A stretch of 64,000 nt of DNA from Streptomyces sp. NBC_01723 (GTDB taxonomy: Bacteria > Actinomycetota > Actinomycetes > Streptomycetales > Streptomycetaceae), in NCBI RefSeq assembly GCF_036246005.1, contig NZ_CP109171.1, positions 3,894,001 through 3,958,000 of the forward strand, given 5' to 3'. The first letter of the stretch is position 1, and every line of letters begins with the position of its first letter. The notes under the pieces are model-generated. The model did not search any database, was not told the DNA's origin, and saw only the letters and a list, made by a program, of their open reading frames with translations. The position numbers and the translations under genes are program-made. Below are positions 17,025 through 23,507 of the stretch, one piece after another.

Positions 17025-17249
17025 GTGCCTGACCGGAACTTCCACGACATGCCGGCCCGCGGCGAGGAGCCTGGGGCACGACGCGGTACGGAGACGGAGC
17101 GGGATCGGGGGGCCGAGCGGCGACGGCGCCGGGCCCAGTTCCTACGGGACCTCGCGGAGGCCCGCGAGCTGCGGGACCGCGTGCAGCCGCGCCGCGTCAA
17201 GGTCGCCCGGCTGCGGCACGCGATGCGCATGCGCACCTTCCGCTGGTGA
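17025..17249 (+). CDS. Small basic coiled protein, unknown
   Basis: 74 residues from GTG 17025. The sequence is rich in Arg and Glu (AERRRRRAQFLRDLAEARELRDRV) and ends VARLRHAMRMRTFRW, predicting a mostly helical, possibly nucleic-acid-binding peptide. No family is recognised. The charged pattern with G/C third positions is preserved to a clean stop. It stands alone between upp and the tadA locus. Confidence 0.6.
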   Translation: MPDRNFHDMPARGEEPGARRGTETERDRGAERRRRRAQFLRDLAEARELRDRVQPRRVKVARLRHAMRMRTFRW

Positions 17250-17548
17250 CTTTCCGCCCCGGCCGGGGAAGATCGCGCGCCGCGCCGACGTCGGTCGGAA
17301 CGGACGTACGCGGGGACCCGGAATAATCCGCGTACGATCCGCACGTGGCGGCGACAGGGCGGCTTCCCGGGTACGTACTTCCCGGGGCGCCGGGCGAAAC
17401 CGCCGGACACAGGGCTCAGAAGACGTCCCCTCAGCGCCTTGTTTCTGCCACGATTCCGAGTGGGTGGGCTCGAAGCACCGTCCCCCGCCCACAGCCTCCG
17501 CCGGGGGGACCCCCAACCGGCACGCCTATGACCAGTGGGAGAGTCACG
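17250..17548. other. Intergenic region upstream of the tadA operon
   Basis: No gene is seen in these 299 nt. The region should hold the promoter for the tadA-associated gene, but I cannot pick a convincing -35/-10 pair. A GGGAGA Shine-Dalgarno just before 17549 decides the downstream start. Confidence 0.4.
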
Positions 17549-18091
17549 GTGTACTTCGCCGCACTGCTCGCGCGCACCGAAGACGGGTGGGAAGCGAGCG
17601 ACACGGAGCTCGACGATGTGGAGACCCTGTCGGACCTGGCCGACCTGGCCCGGGAGGCCTCACCCGACGAGGACACGGTGCTCGTGCTGATCGAGCAGGA
17701 GGACGCGTGGTTCGGAGTCGTCCGGGTGGACGGCGAGGAGGACCCGCGCATCTACGTCTCGGACGCCGCCGCGGCCGCCCGCAGCAGCTACGGCGAGATC
17801 CTGCTCACCGACGAGCTGCTCGGCCGGGACCCCGGTGACGACGACCTCGACGCCCTCGACCTCGACGGCACCGAGGACGGCGAGTCCGACGACGACGAGG
17901 CCGGGGCCGAGGGCGGCGCCGACGGTGCCGCCGGCGCCGGCGAGGCCGTGCCGCACGGCCCGGTCGGTGACCCGGAGGTCCTCGACGACCTCGGCGTGAG
18001 CGAGAAGGAACTGCGCTCGATGTCCGGGGACGCGGTCGGAGAGATCGCCGAGGCGCTGGGCGCCTCCGACGTACTGGAGACCGTCCGCTGA
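17549..18091 (+). CDS. tRNA adenosine deaminase-associated protein
   Basis: 180 residues from GTG 17549, which has GGGAGA 7 nt upstream; ATG 17528 lacks an SD. The N-terminal domain MYFAALLARTEDGWEASDTELDDVETLSDLADLAREASPDEDTVLVLIEQEDAWFGVVRVDGEEDPRIYVSDA is the conserved actinobacterial family encoded next to tadA. A very acidic Asp/Glu/Gly linker and a C-terminal GVSEKELRSMSGDAVGEIAEALGASDVLE helix bundle follow. The mechanism is unknown. tadA follows immediately, so co-transcription and a partner role are likely. Confidence 0.9.
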   Translation: MYFAALLARTEDGWEASDTELDDVETLSDLADLAREASPDEDTVLVLIEQEDAWFGVVRVDGEEDPRIYVSDAAAAARSSYGEILLTDELLGRDPGDDDLDALDLDGTEDGESDDDEAGAEGGADGAAGAGEAVPHGPVGDPEVLDDLGVSEKELRSMSGDAVGEIAEALGASDVLETVR

Positions 18092-18141
18092 CCGGACCGG
18101 AGCAGGAGCACGACACGGACCCCGCCGTACCGCCCGACCCG

Positions 18142-18597
18142 GTGCGCGACCGGTGGCGGACCGCGATGCGGCTCGCCCTGGCCGAGGCCGGGCGGGCCGC
18201 GCGGGGCGGGGACGTCCCGGTCGGCGCCGTCCTGCTGGCGCCGGACGGCCGGACCGTCCTGGCGGCCGGGCACAACGAACGCGAGGCCACCGGCGACCCG
18301 ACGGCCCACGCCGAGGTGCTCGCCGTCCGGCGGGCGGCCGCGGTGCTCGGTGAGTGGCGGCTGGCCGGCTGCACGCTCGTCGTCACCCTGGAGCCGTGCA
18401 CGATGTGCGCGGGGGCGCTGGTGCAGTCCCGGGTGGACCGCGTCGTCTACGGCGCGCGCGACGACAAGGCGGGCGCGGCCGGCTCCCTGTGGGACGTCGT
18501 GCGCGACCGCCGGCTCAACCACCGTCCCGAGGTGGTCGAGGGCGTGCTCGCGGACGACTGCGCCCTGCTGCTCACGGACTTCTTCCGGGACCGCTGA
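18142..18597 (+). CDS. tadA: tRNA-specific adenosine deaminase
   Basis: 151 residues if GTG 18142 is used; ATG 18166 or a non-canonical CTG overlapping the previous stop are alternatives. It deaminates A34 to inosine in tRNA-Arg(ACG), whose gene lies in this window at 41894. The zinc site is visible: His and the proton-shuttle Glu in TAHAEVLAVRRA, and two Cys in LEPCTMCAGAL. ARDDKAGAAGSLWDVVRD and the C-terminal LLLTDFFRDR are typical TadA features. Operon with the associated protein upstream. Confidence 0.95.
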   Translation: MRDRWRTAMRLALAEAGRAARGGDVPVGAVLLAPDGRTVLAAGHNEREATGDPTAHAEVLAVRRAAAVLGEWRLAGCTLVVTLEPCTMCAGALVQSRVDRVVYGARDDKAGAAGSLWDVVRDRRLNHRPEVVEGVLADDCALLLTDFFRDR

Positions 18598-18663
18598 CGG
18601 CCCCGTGCCGGGCGTCCACAACCGATTTCAAACCAGGCCGCACTCTGTTGTAAGGTCTCTCTC

Positions 18664-18748
18664 GGTAGCGTGTCCGAGCGGCCGAAGGAGCTCGCCTCGA
18701 AAGCGAGTGTGGCGCAAGTCACCGAGGGTTCAAATCCCTCCGCTACCG
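18664..18748 (+). tRNA. tRNA-Ser(CGA)
   Basis: GGTAGCG/CGCTACC acceptor stem, CTCGC-stemmed anticodon loop CTCGAAA with anticodon CGA (reads UCG), long variable arm, and GGTTCAAATCC T-arm. Discriminator G is at 18748; CCA is not encoded. Confidence 0.97.
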
Positions 18749-18753
18749 CTCTT

Positions 18754-18784
18754 GAAGGGCCCCGTCGAAAGACGGGGCCCTTCG
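18754..18784 (+). terminator. Terminator after tRNA-Ser(CGA)
   Basis: GAAGGGCCCCGTC and GACGGGGCCCTTC pair perfectly over 13 bp with a short GAAA-containing loop, 5 nt after the tRNA. Confidence 0.88.
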
Positions 18785-18837
18785 TGCGATCATGTTCGAC
18801 CGAAAGTCGTGCGTCGAAAGGGACAGGGGAGGCCGCG

Positions 18838-19014
18838 GTGGCGGTGAACTCGAAGAAGATCGCCGTCTACGTGCTCGTGGTCTTCGTGCTGTACGTGATC
18901 ATCACCGATCCGGCGAAGGCCGCCGACTACGTCCAGATAGGTTTCCAGGGCATATCCGACGCGGCGGGCGCCGTGGGCGACTTCATGACCTGGGCCGCCA
19001 ACGGAGGAGAGTGA
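18838..19014 (+). CDS. 58-residue single-pass membrane protein
   Basis: GTG 18838 has a strong AGGGGAGG SD 5-6 nt upstream. The peptide is a short basic start (AVNSKK), one transmembrane helix (IAVYVLVVFVLYVIIT), and an amphipathic tail DYVQIGFQGISDAAGAVGDFMTWAANGGE. No function is known. The stop TGA overlaps the ATG of the Dabb gene by one base (TGATG), so the two are translationally coupled. Confidence 0.8.
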   Translation: MAVNSKKIAVYVLVVFVLYVIITDPAKAADYVQIGFQGISDAAGAVGDFMTWAANGGE

Positions 19015-19307
19015 TGATCCGCCACCTCGTGCTGTTCAAGCTGAACGACGGCGTCGAGCGCGACGACCCGCGCGTCGTGAAGGGCGTCGAGGCCTTCCGG
19101 GCGCTCGGCAGCCAGATCGAGGAGCTGCGCTTCTGGGAGTGCGCCTGGAACATCAGCGACCGGCCCATCGCGTACGACTTCGCCATCAACTCGGCCGTGG
19201 ACGACGCCGACGCCCTCACCCGCTACCTCGAACATCCGGCACACCAGGCCGGCGTCGCGCTCTGGCGCGAGTTCGCCACCTGGGTGATCGCCGACTACGA
19301 GTTCTAG
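19014..19307 (+). CDS. Dabb (stress-responsive A/B barrel) domain protein
   Basis: 97 residues from ATG 19014. MIRHLVLFKLNDGVE, WECAWNISDRPIAYDFAINSAVDDADALTRYLEHPAHQAGVALWREFATWVIADYEF is the dimeric alpha/beta-barrel Dabb fold, with the HPAHQ motif near the end. Dabb proteins include plant stress proteins and polyketide cyclases; the substrate is unknown here. It overlaps the small membrane protein gene upstream and is followed by a terminator. Confidence 0.9.
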   Translation: MIRHLVLFKLNDGVERDDPRVVKGVEAFRALGSQIEELRFWECAWNISDRPIAYDFAINSAVDDADALTRYLEHPAHQAGVALWREFATWVIADYEF

Positions 19308-19367
19308 CGCTTCCGGTTCCACCACGGACGGGCTCCGGTACGGCCCGCGCCCCCGGCCCGCGCTCCC

Positions 19368-19396
19368 CGGCCCCGCACCTGCCCGGTGCGGGGCCG
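19368..19396 (+). terminator. Terminator after the Dabb gene
   Basis: CGGCCCCGCACC (19368-19379) and GGTGCGGGGCCG (19385-19396) form a 12-bp perfect stem with a 5-nt loop. Confidence 0.85.
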
Positions 19397-19521
19397 TTCC
19401 GCTTTCACTCAACACGGCGTTATGCGGTGCTTGCGCACAGTGGACATGTCTTGTGATGCTATGACCGCTTTTGACGGATGAGTTGACGGAAGAGCTGACT
19501 GATCACGAGGTGGAGTTGACC

Positions 19522-20385
19522 GTGCCGGCCAGTACTGCGCCTCAAGCACCGCCCGCACCGCCTACCCAGGTCTCGACCGAGGCCCAGCCCCAGGAACCGG
19601 AGGCCCCCGCGCCCCCACGCAGCCGGGGCGCCGACACCCGGGCCCTGACCCAGGTGCTCTTCGGTGAACTCAAGGGCCTCACCCCGGGCACGCCGGAGCA
19701 CGACCGGGTGCGCGCGGCGCTCATCGAGGCCAACCTCCCGCTGGTGCGCTACGCCGCCGCCCGCTTCCGCTCCCGCAACGAGCCGATGGAGGACGTCGTC
19801 CAGGTCGGCACCATCGGGCTCATCAACGCCATCGACCGCTTCGACCCGGAGCGGGGCGTGCAGTTCCCGACCTTCGCGATGCCCACCGTCGTCGGCGAGA
19901 TCAAGCGGTACTTCCGCGACAACGTCCGCACGGTGCACGTGCCGCGCCGGCTGCACGAGCTGTGGGTGCAGGTCAACAGCGCCACCGAGGACCTGACGAC
20001 CGCCTTCGGGCGCTCCCCGACCACCGCCGAGATCGCCGAGCGGCTGCGCATCACCGAGGACGAGGTGCTGTCCTGCATCGAGGCGGGACGGTCGTACCAC
20101 GCCACCTCGCTGGAGGCCGCCCAGGAGGGCGACGGGCTGCCCGGGCTGCTCGACCGGCTCGGCTACGAGGACCCGGCCCTCGACGGCGTCGAACACCGCG
20201 ATCTCGTACGGCACCTGCTCGTCCAGCTCCCGGAACGGGAGCAGCGGATCCTGCTGCTGCGCTACTACAGCAACCTCACCCAGTCGCAGATCAGCGCGGA
20301 ACTCGGAGTCTCGCAGATGCACGTGTCGCGGCTACTGGCGCGTAGTTTCCAGCGATTGAGGTCCGCGAACCGGATCGACGCGTAG
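19522..20385 (+). CDS. sigF: Sporulation sigma factor SigF (SigB/F/G family)
   Basis: 287 residues from GTG 19522, with GAGGTGGAG 6 nt upstream; this equals the length I recall for S. coelicolor SigF. A Pro/Ala-rich N-terminus precedes region 2 ([61 protein letters not shown]), region 3, and region 4 with the [26 protein letters not shown]. SigF controls late spore maturation in Streptomyces. Activity is probably set by anti-sigma/antagonist partners. It lies upstream of sigN on the same strand with a terminator between them. Confidence 0.95.
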   Translation: MPASTAPQAPPAPPTQVSTEAQPQEPEAPAPPRSRGADTRALTQVLFGELKGLTPGTPEHDRVRAALIEANLPLVRYAAARFRSRNEPMEDVVQVGTIGLINAIDRFDPERGVQFPTFAMPTVVGEIKRYFRDNVRTVHVPRRLHELWVQVNSATEDLTTAFGRSPTTAEIAERLRITEDEVLSCIEAGRSYHATSLEAAQEGDGLPGLLDRLGYEDPALDGVEHRDLVRHLLVQLPEREQRILLLRYYSNLTQSQISAELGVSQMHVSRLLARSFQRLRSANRIDA

Positions 20386-20677
20386 CCTCGGATCGGACTC
20401 GGGGCACGGTCGAAAGCGCGAGCGAGGCATCACCGGGACGAGCGAATCGCTCACCAGGGCCGTTGCGGGCCCAATCGGGCTGAAAGCCCGTCAGACCCCC
20501 TGTTTCCAGGGGGTATTCGCGTCTCGGATGTCGACATGTCACTACAGCGCGTTGCCGACATGTGACATTCTGCCGGAGACGCGTTTGCCGGAGCCCCGGC
20601 TCCGGTATTCAGGTGAAGGCTGCGTTCCCGGCGTGGGAGCGTGTGCCGCGACCGTCCCGCGACCCAAAGGGGGTGGC
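20386..20677 (+). promoter_or_regulatory. sigF-sigN intergenic region with repeated GACATGT elements
   Basis: These 292 nt hold the sigF terminator and the sigN promoter region. GACATGTCA (20533-20541) and GACATGTGA (20557-20565) recur 24 bp apart, each with an ACATGT palindrome, about 115-145 nt before the sigN start. They are candidate regulator sites. No promoter hexamers are assigned. Confidence 0.4.
20496..20515 (+). terminator. Terminator after sigF
   Basis: ACCCCCTG TTTC CAGGGGGT: 8-bp perfect stem with a 4-nt loop, followed by ATTCG. Confidence 0.75.
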
Positions 20678-21598
20678 ATGTCCGCAGACCAGGGCAGCTC
20701 GAAGGTGCTCGCGCTCGCGGAGAGCGAGACCGCGCCCGACACGATCGAGGCGCTCGGCCCCGTCGATGACGTCCAGGCCATCGAAGCCGTTCCGACCCTC
20801 GACGCCGTGCCGGCCCAGACGCTTCCGGCCACGGAGGCCATCGACACCCGCACCCTGTCCCGCTCCCTGTTCCTGCGGCTCGCCGCCCTCGACGAGGACA
20901 GCCCGGAACGTGGCTACGTCCGGGACACCCTGATCGAGCTCAATCTCCCGCTGGTGCGTTACGCCGCCGCGCGCTTCCGCTCCCGCAACGAGCCGATGGA
21001 GGACATCGTCCAGGTCGGCACCATCGGCCTGATCAAGGCGATCGACCGCTTCGACTGCGAACGGGGCGTGGAGTTCCCGACGTTCGCGATGCCCACCGTC
21101 GTCGGTGAGATCAAGCGGTTCTTCCGCGACACCTCGTGGTCGGTGCGCGTCCCGCGCCGCCTCCAGGAGCTGCGGCTGGCGCTGACGAAGGCCAGCGACG
21201 AGCTGTCCCAGAAGCTGGACCGGTCCCCGACGGTCGGCGAGCTGGCCACCGTCCTTGGCGTGTCCGAGGAGGACGTCGTCGACGGCCTCGCGGTGGGCAA
21301 CGCCTACACCGCCTCCTCGCTGGACTCCCCCGCCCCGGAGGACGACGGCGGCGAGGGCTCGCTGGCGGACCGCCTGGGCTACGAGGACACGGCGCTGGAG
21401 GGCGTGGAGTACCGCGAGTCCCTCAAGCCGCTGCTGGCCAAGCTGCCGCCCCGGGAGCGCCGGATCATCATGCTGCGCTTCTTCGCCAACATGACCCAGT
21501 CGCAGATCGGCGAGGAGGTCGGCATCTCGCAGATGCACGTCTCCCGGCTGCTCACCCGCACCCTGTCGCAGCTGCGCGAGGGCCTCATCTCCGACTGA
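20678..21598 (+). CDS. sigN: Sigma factor SigN (SigB/F/G family)
   Basis: 306 residues from ATG 20678, with AAAGGGGGTGGC upstream. Close paralogue of the adjacent SigF: region 2 [47 protein letters not shown], region 3 with [25 protein letters not shown], region 4 [31 protein letters not shown]. In S. coelicolor SigN acts in aerial hyphae morphogenesis; the same is assumed here. The N-terminal 60 residues differ from SigF and may be regulatory. The next 1 kb is gene-free. Confidence 0.93.
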   Translation: MSADQGSSKVLALAESETAPDTIEALGPVDDVQAIEAVPTLDAVPAQTLPATEAIDTRTLSRSLFLRLAALDEDSPERGYVRDTLIELNLPLVRYAAARFRSRNEPMEDIVQVGTIGLIKAIDRFDCERGVEFPTFAMPTVVGEIKRFFRDTSWSVRVPRRLQELRLALTKASDELSQKLDRSPTVGELATVLGVSEEDVVDGLAVGNAYTASSLDSPAPEDDGGEGSLADRLGYEDTALEGVEYRESLKPLLAKLPPRERRIIMLRFFANMTQSQIGEEVGISQMHVSRLLTRTLSQLREGLISD

Positions 21599-22588
21599 GC
21601 GGCAGCCCTGCGGCGCCTTGGCCAACGGCCCGGCGGTCACCGCGGCACCTCGGGGGTGCCACGGCGACCGCCGTCGCGCGCCGGGGTGTCGGTACCGGGT
21701 GCCAGGTGCCTGTCCCGGCCGGGTGCTGTGCCGGGTGCCCGTTACGGCCGGGCGCGGGCGCTGTGCCGGGTGCCCGTTACGGCCGGGCGCGGGCGCTGTG
21801 CCGGGTGCCCGTTACGGCCGGGCGCGGGTGCCGTGCCGGGTGCCCGTTACGGCCGGGCGCGGGTGCCGTGCCGGGTGCCCGTTGCGGCCGGGCGCGGGTG
21901 CCGTGCCGGGTGCCCGTTGCGGCCGGGCGCGGGTGCCGTGCCGGGTGCCTGCTCCCCGCCCAGGCGCGGGTGGCCGTCCCACTCAGGGCGGTTGCTGCGC
22001 CGGGTGGGCAGCCAGAACCGGTTCCGGGGGTTGACCGCCCGCCCGACTGCGGGGTCCTGGGCATGCCACCGGTCGGCCGAGCCGCGGTGACGCCCGGACC
22101 ACTGTCCACCGGGCCACGAGGGTGCCGAGCCTTCCGTATGCCGATGGACTCGGCCGGGGGGACACCGAGCCCATCCGGATGCCGGTCTGCCGGACCACCT
22201 GGACACCCAGCCGCCCAGGTCGCAGCCCGCCGGGCCACCCCGGACGTCGGTCCGCTGGGCTGGGCGGATGCCGAGCCCACCTGGATGCCGGTCTGCCGGA
22301 CCACCTGGTCACCCGAACGCCGACCCGCTGGGCCAACGGGACACCGACCCCGCCCGGATGCCGGCCCCGGGCCTCGGGACACCCAGCCGTCCGGCCCGGG
22401 CCGCCGGACCACGGGCACGCCGAGCCGCCGGACGCCGGCCGCCAGGTCGAGGCGGCACCGAGCCACGCCCGGCCGAGGGGATACGGAGCCCACCCGGAGG
22501 CAGAGGCCACGGGCGCGCCGAGCCAGCCGAGCCCCGCGCCCCTGCCCGTGGGGATACCTGCCCGCCCGAGGGCCGAGCCTCGTGCTGT
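21599..22588. other. About 1 kb without a supported gene
   Basis: Very GC-rich, internally repetitive DNA between sigN and a small convergent gene. All long frames here are low-complexity readings of repeats with no start/SD context. Besides the 35-bp array, the 26-bp string starting GGATGCCGGTCTGCCGG recurs exactly at 22177-22202 and 22283-22308, and related degenerate copies are scattered through it. Confidence 0.65.
21727..21950. repeat. 35-bp tandem repeat array, six copies plus a partial
   Basis: Units start at 21727, 21762, 21797, 21832, 21867, 21902 and 21937 (partial). They share GCCGGGTGCCCGTT, then (A/G)CGGCCGGGCGCGGG. Units vary stepwise: the first three begin TGTG, later ones CGTG, and TTACGG changes to TTGCGG in the last two full copies. 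The period is not a multiple of 3, so no single protein repeat is encoded. There are no spacers, so this is not CRISPR. Confidence 0.92.
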
Positions 22589-22786
22589 CTAGCCCAGCGC
22601 CAGCCAGGCCACCGCCGCGACGACGATCACGGCGGCGACGATGCCGACGATCAGACCGACGCGAGGCCCGGAGGAGGCGGCGGGGGCCGCCTGGCGGGTC
22701 TGCGGGGCGTCGTCGACGAACGCGCGGAACATCTGAGTGCTGCCTGCGGGGTCGTTGGTGCCCTGGGGGCCCTGGTTGTTAGCCAT
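22589..22786 (-). CDS. 65-residue C-terminally membrane-anchored protein
   Basis: ATG 22786; begins MANNQGPQGTNDPAGSTQMFRAF. A hydrophilic region with DDAPQTRQAAPAASSGPR precedes a single C-terminal helix VGLIVGIVAAVIVVAAVAWLALG. No family is recognised with confidence. It is convergent to sigN and divergent from the marR gene. Confidence 0.7.
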   Translation of the reverse strand: MANNQGPQGTNDPAGSTQMFRAFVDDAPQTRQAAPAASSGPRVGLIVGIVAAVIVVAAVAWLALG

Positions 22787-22931
22787 GGGCCGAGACACTA
22801 GCGAATCCGCGGGTACCGCCCAAGTGCGGGGCTCCCGACCGGCCTTGCCCCGGCCCACGGGCCGCCACCTGCGTGTTTACTTTCGTAATACTTGCCTTTG
22901 CCAACTTTTTATGGCGCAACGACCGTTTTTG

Positions 22932-22946
22932 TTTGCCTGTAGCAAC
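22932..22946. promoter_or_regulatory. Probable MarR operator 1
   Basis: TTTGCCTGTAGCAAC, inverted TTGC N5 GCAA arms, in the AT-richer promoter region upstream of marR. Confidence 0.65.
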
Positions 22947-22960
22947 CAACGGAACTTATC

Positions 22961-22975
22961 GTTGCCCTAAGCAAC
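22961..22975. promoter_or_regulatory. Probable MarR operator 2
   Basis: GTTGCCCTAAGCAAC, perfect GTTGC N5 GCAAC palindrome 29 bp from operator 1 and 18 nt before the marR start. This suits autorepression. Confidence 0.7.
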
Positions 22976-22993
22976 GAATCGGGAGGTGCGCGC

Positions 22994-23494
22994 ATGGCCG
23001 GGAGGGCGCAGTACGAGGAGCTGATCCGTCAGTTCAGTGCCTTCGGCGCCGTCAAGCGCGAGATGGGCCGGCTGCTGCCGGCCGACTGCCCCGGGGGTTC
23101 CGCCGCCGTGATGACACTGCTCGGCCGGCACGGGGACATGCGCATGAGCAAGCTCGCCGAGCTGCTCGCCGTGGACATGTCGGTGACCAGCCGCCATGTC
23201 GCCCACGTCGCGGACCGGGGCTGGATCGAACGCTCCCCCGACCCCGCCGACAAGCGCTCGCGCATTTTGCGCCTGACGCCCGAGGGCCAGGCCCAGCTCG
23301 ACGACATCGCCGAGCGGACCACCCAGCTGCTCGCCCACCGGCTGAGCGACTGGTCCGACGACGAGGTCGGTCAGCTCTCCCGGCTCATGGCCCGCCTCAG
23401 GGCCAGCTTCGACGACTGCCGGACCCCCGCGGTCCGGCCTCCCGCACTGTCCGGGGACGAACAGTCCACCCGTACACCCGCGATCACCACGTAA
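22994..23494 (+). CDS. MarR-family transcriptional regulator
   Basis: 166 residues from ATG 22994 (GGGAGG SD). Winged helix: AVMTLLGRHGDMRMSKLAELLAVDMSVTSRHVAHVADRGWIERSPDPADKRSRILRLTPEGQAQL, with the conserved D(P)xDKRS(R) wing. Helical dimerisation ends flank it. It sits 13 nt upstream of the MFS pump gene and downstream of two GTTGC-type palindromes, the usual arrangement of a self-repressing pump regulator. The ligand is unknown. Confidence 0.93.
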   Translation: MAGRAQYEELIRQFSAFGAVKREMGRLLPADCPGGSAAVMTLLGRHGDMRMSKLAELLAVDMSVTSRHVAHVADRGWIERSPDPADKRSRILRLTPEGQAQLDDIAERTTQLLAHRLSDWSDDEVGQLSRLMARLRASFDDCRTPAVRPPALSGDEQSTRTPAITT

Positions 23495-23507
23495 GCAAAG
23501 GAAGTCC

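Noticed and set aside
21727..21950. CRISPR array
   Set aside because: The 35-bp units are directly adjacent with no unique spacers and vary in sequence, and no cas genes are present.
21136..22782. Repeat-coded protein after sigN
   Set aside because: The 35-bp period shifts frame every unit, the frame starts inside sigN and there is no SD; more likely non-coding.
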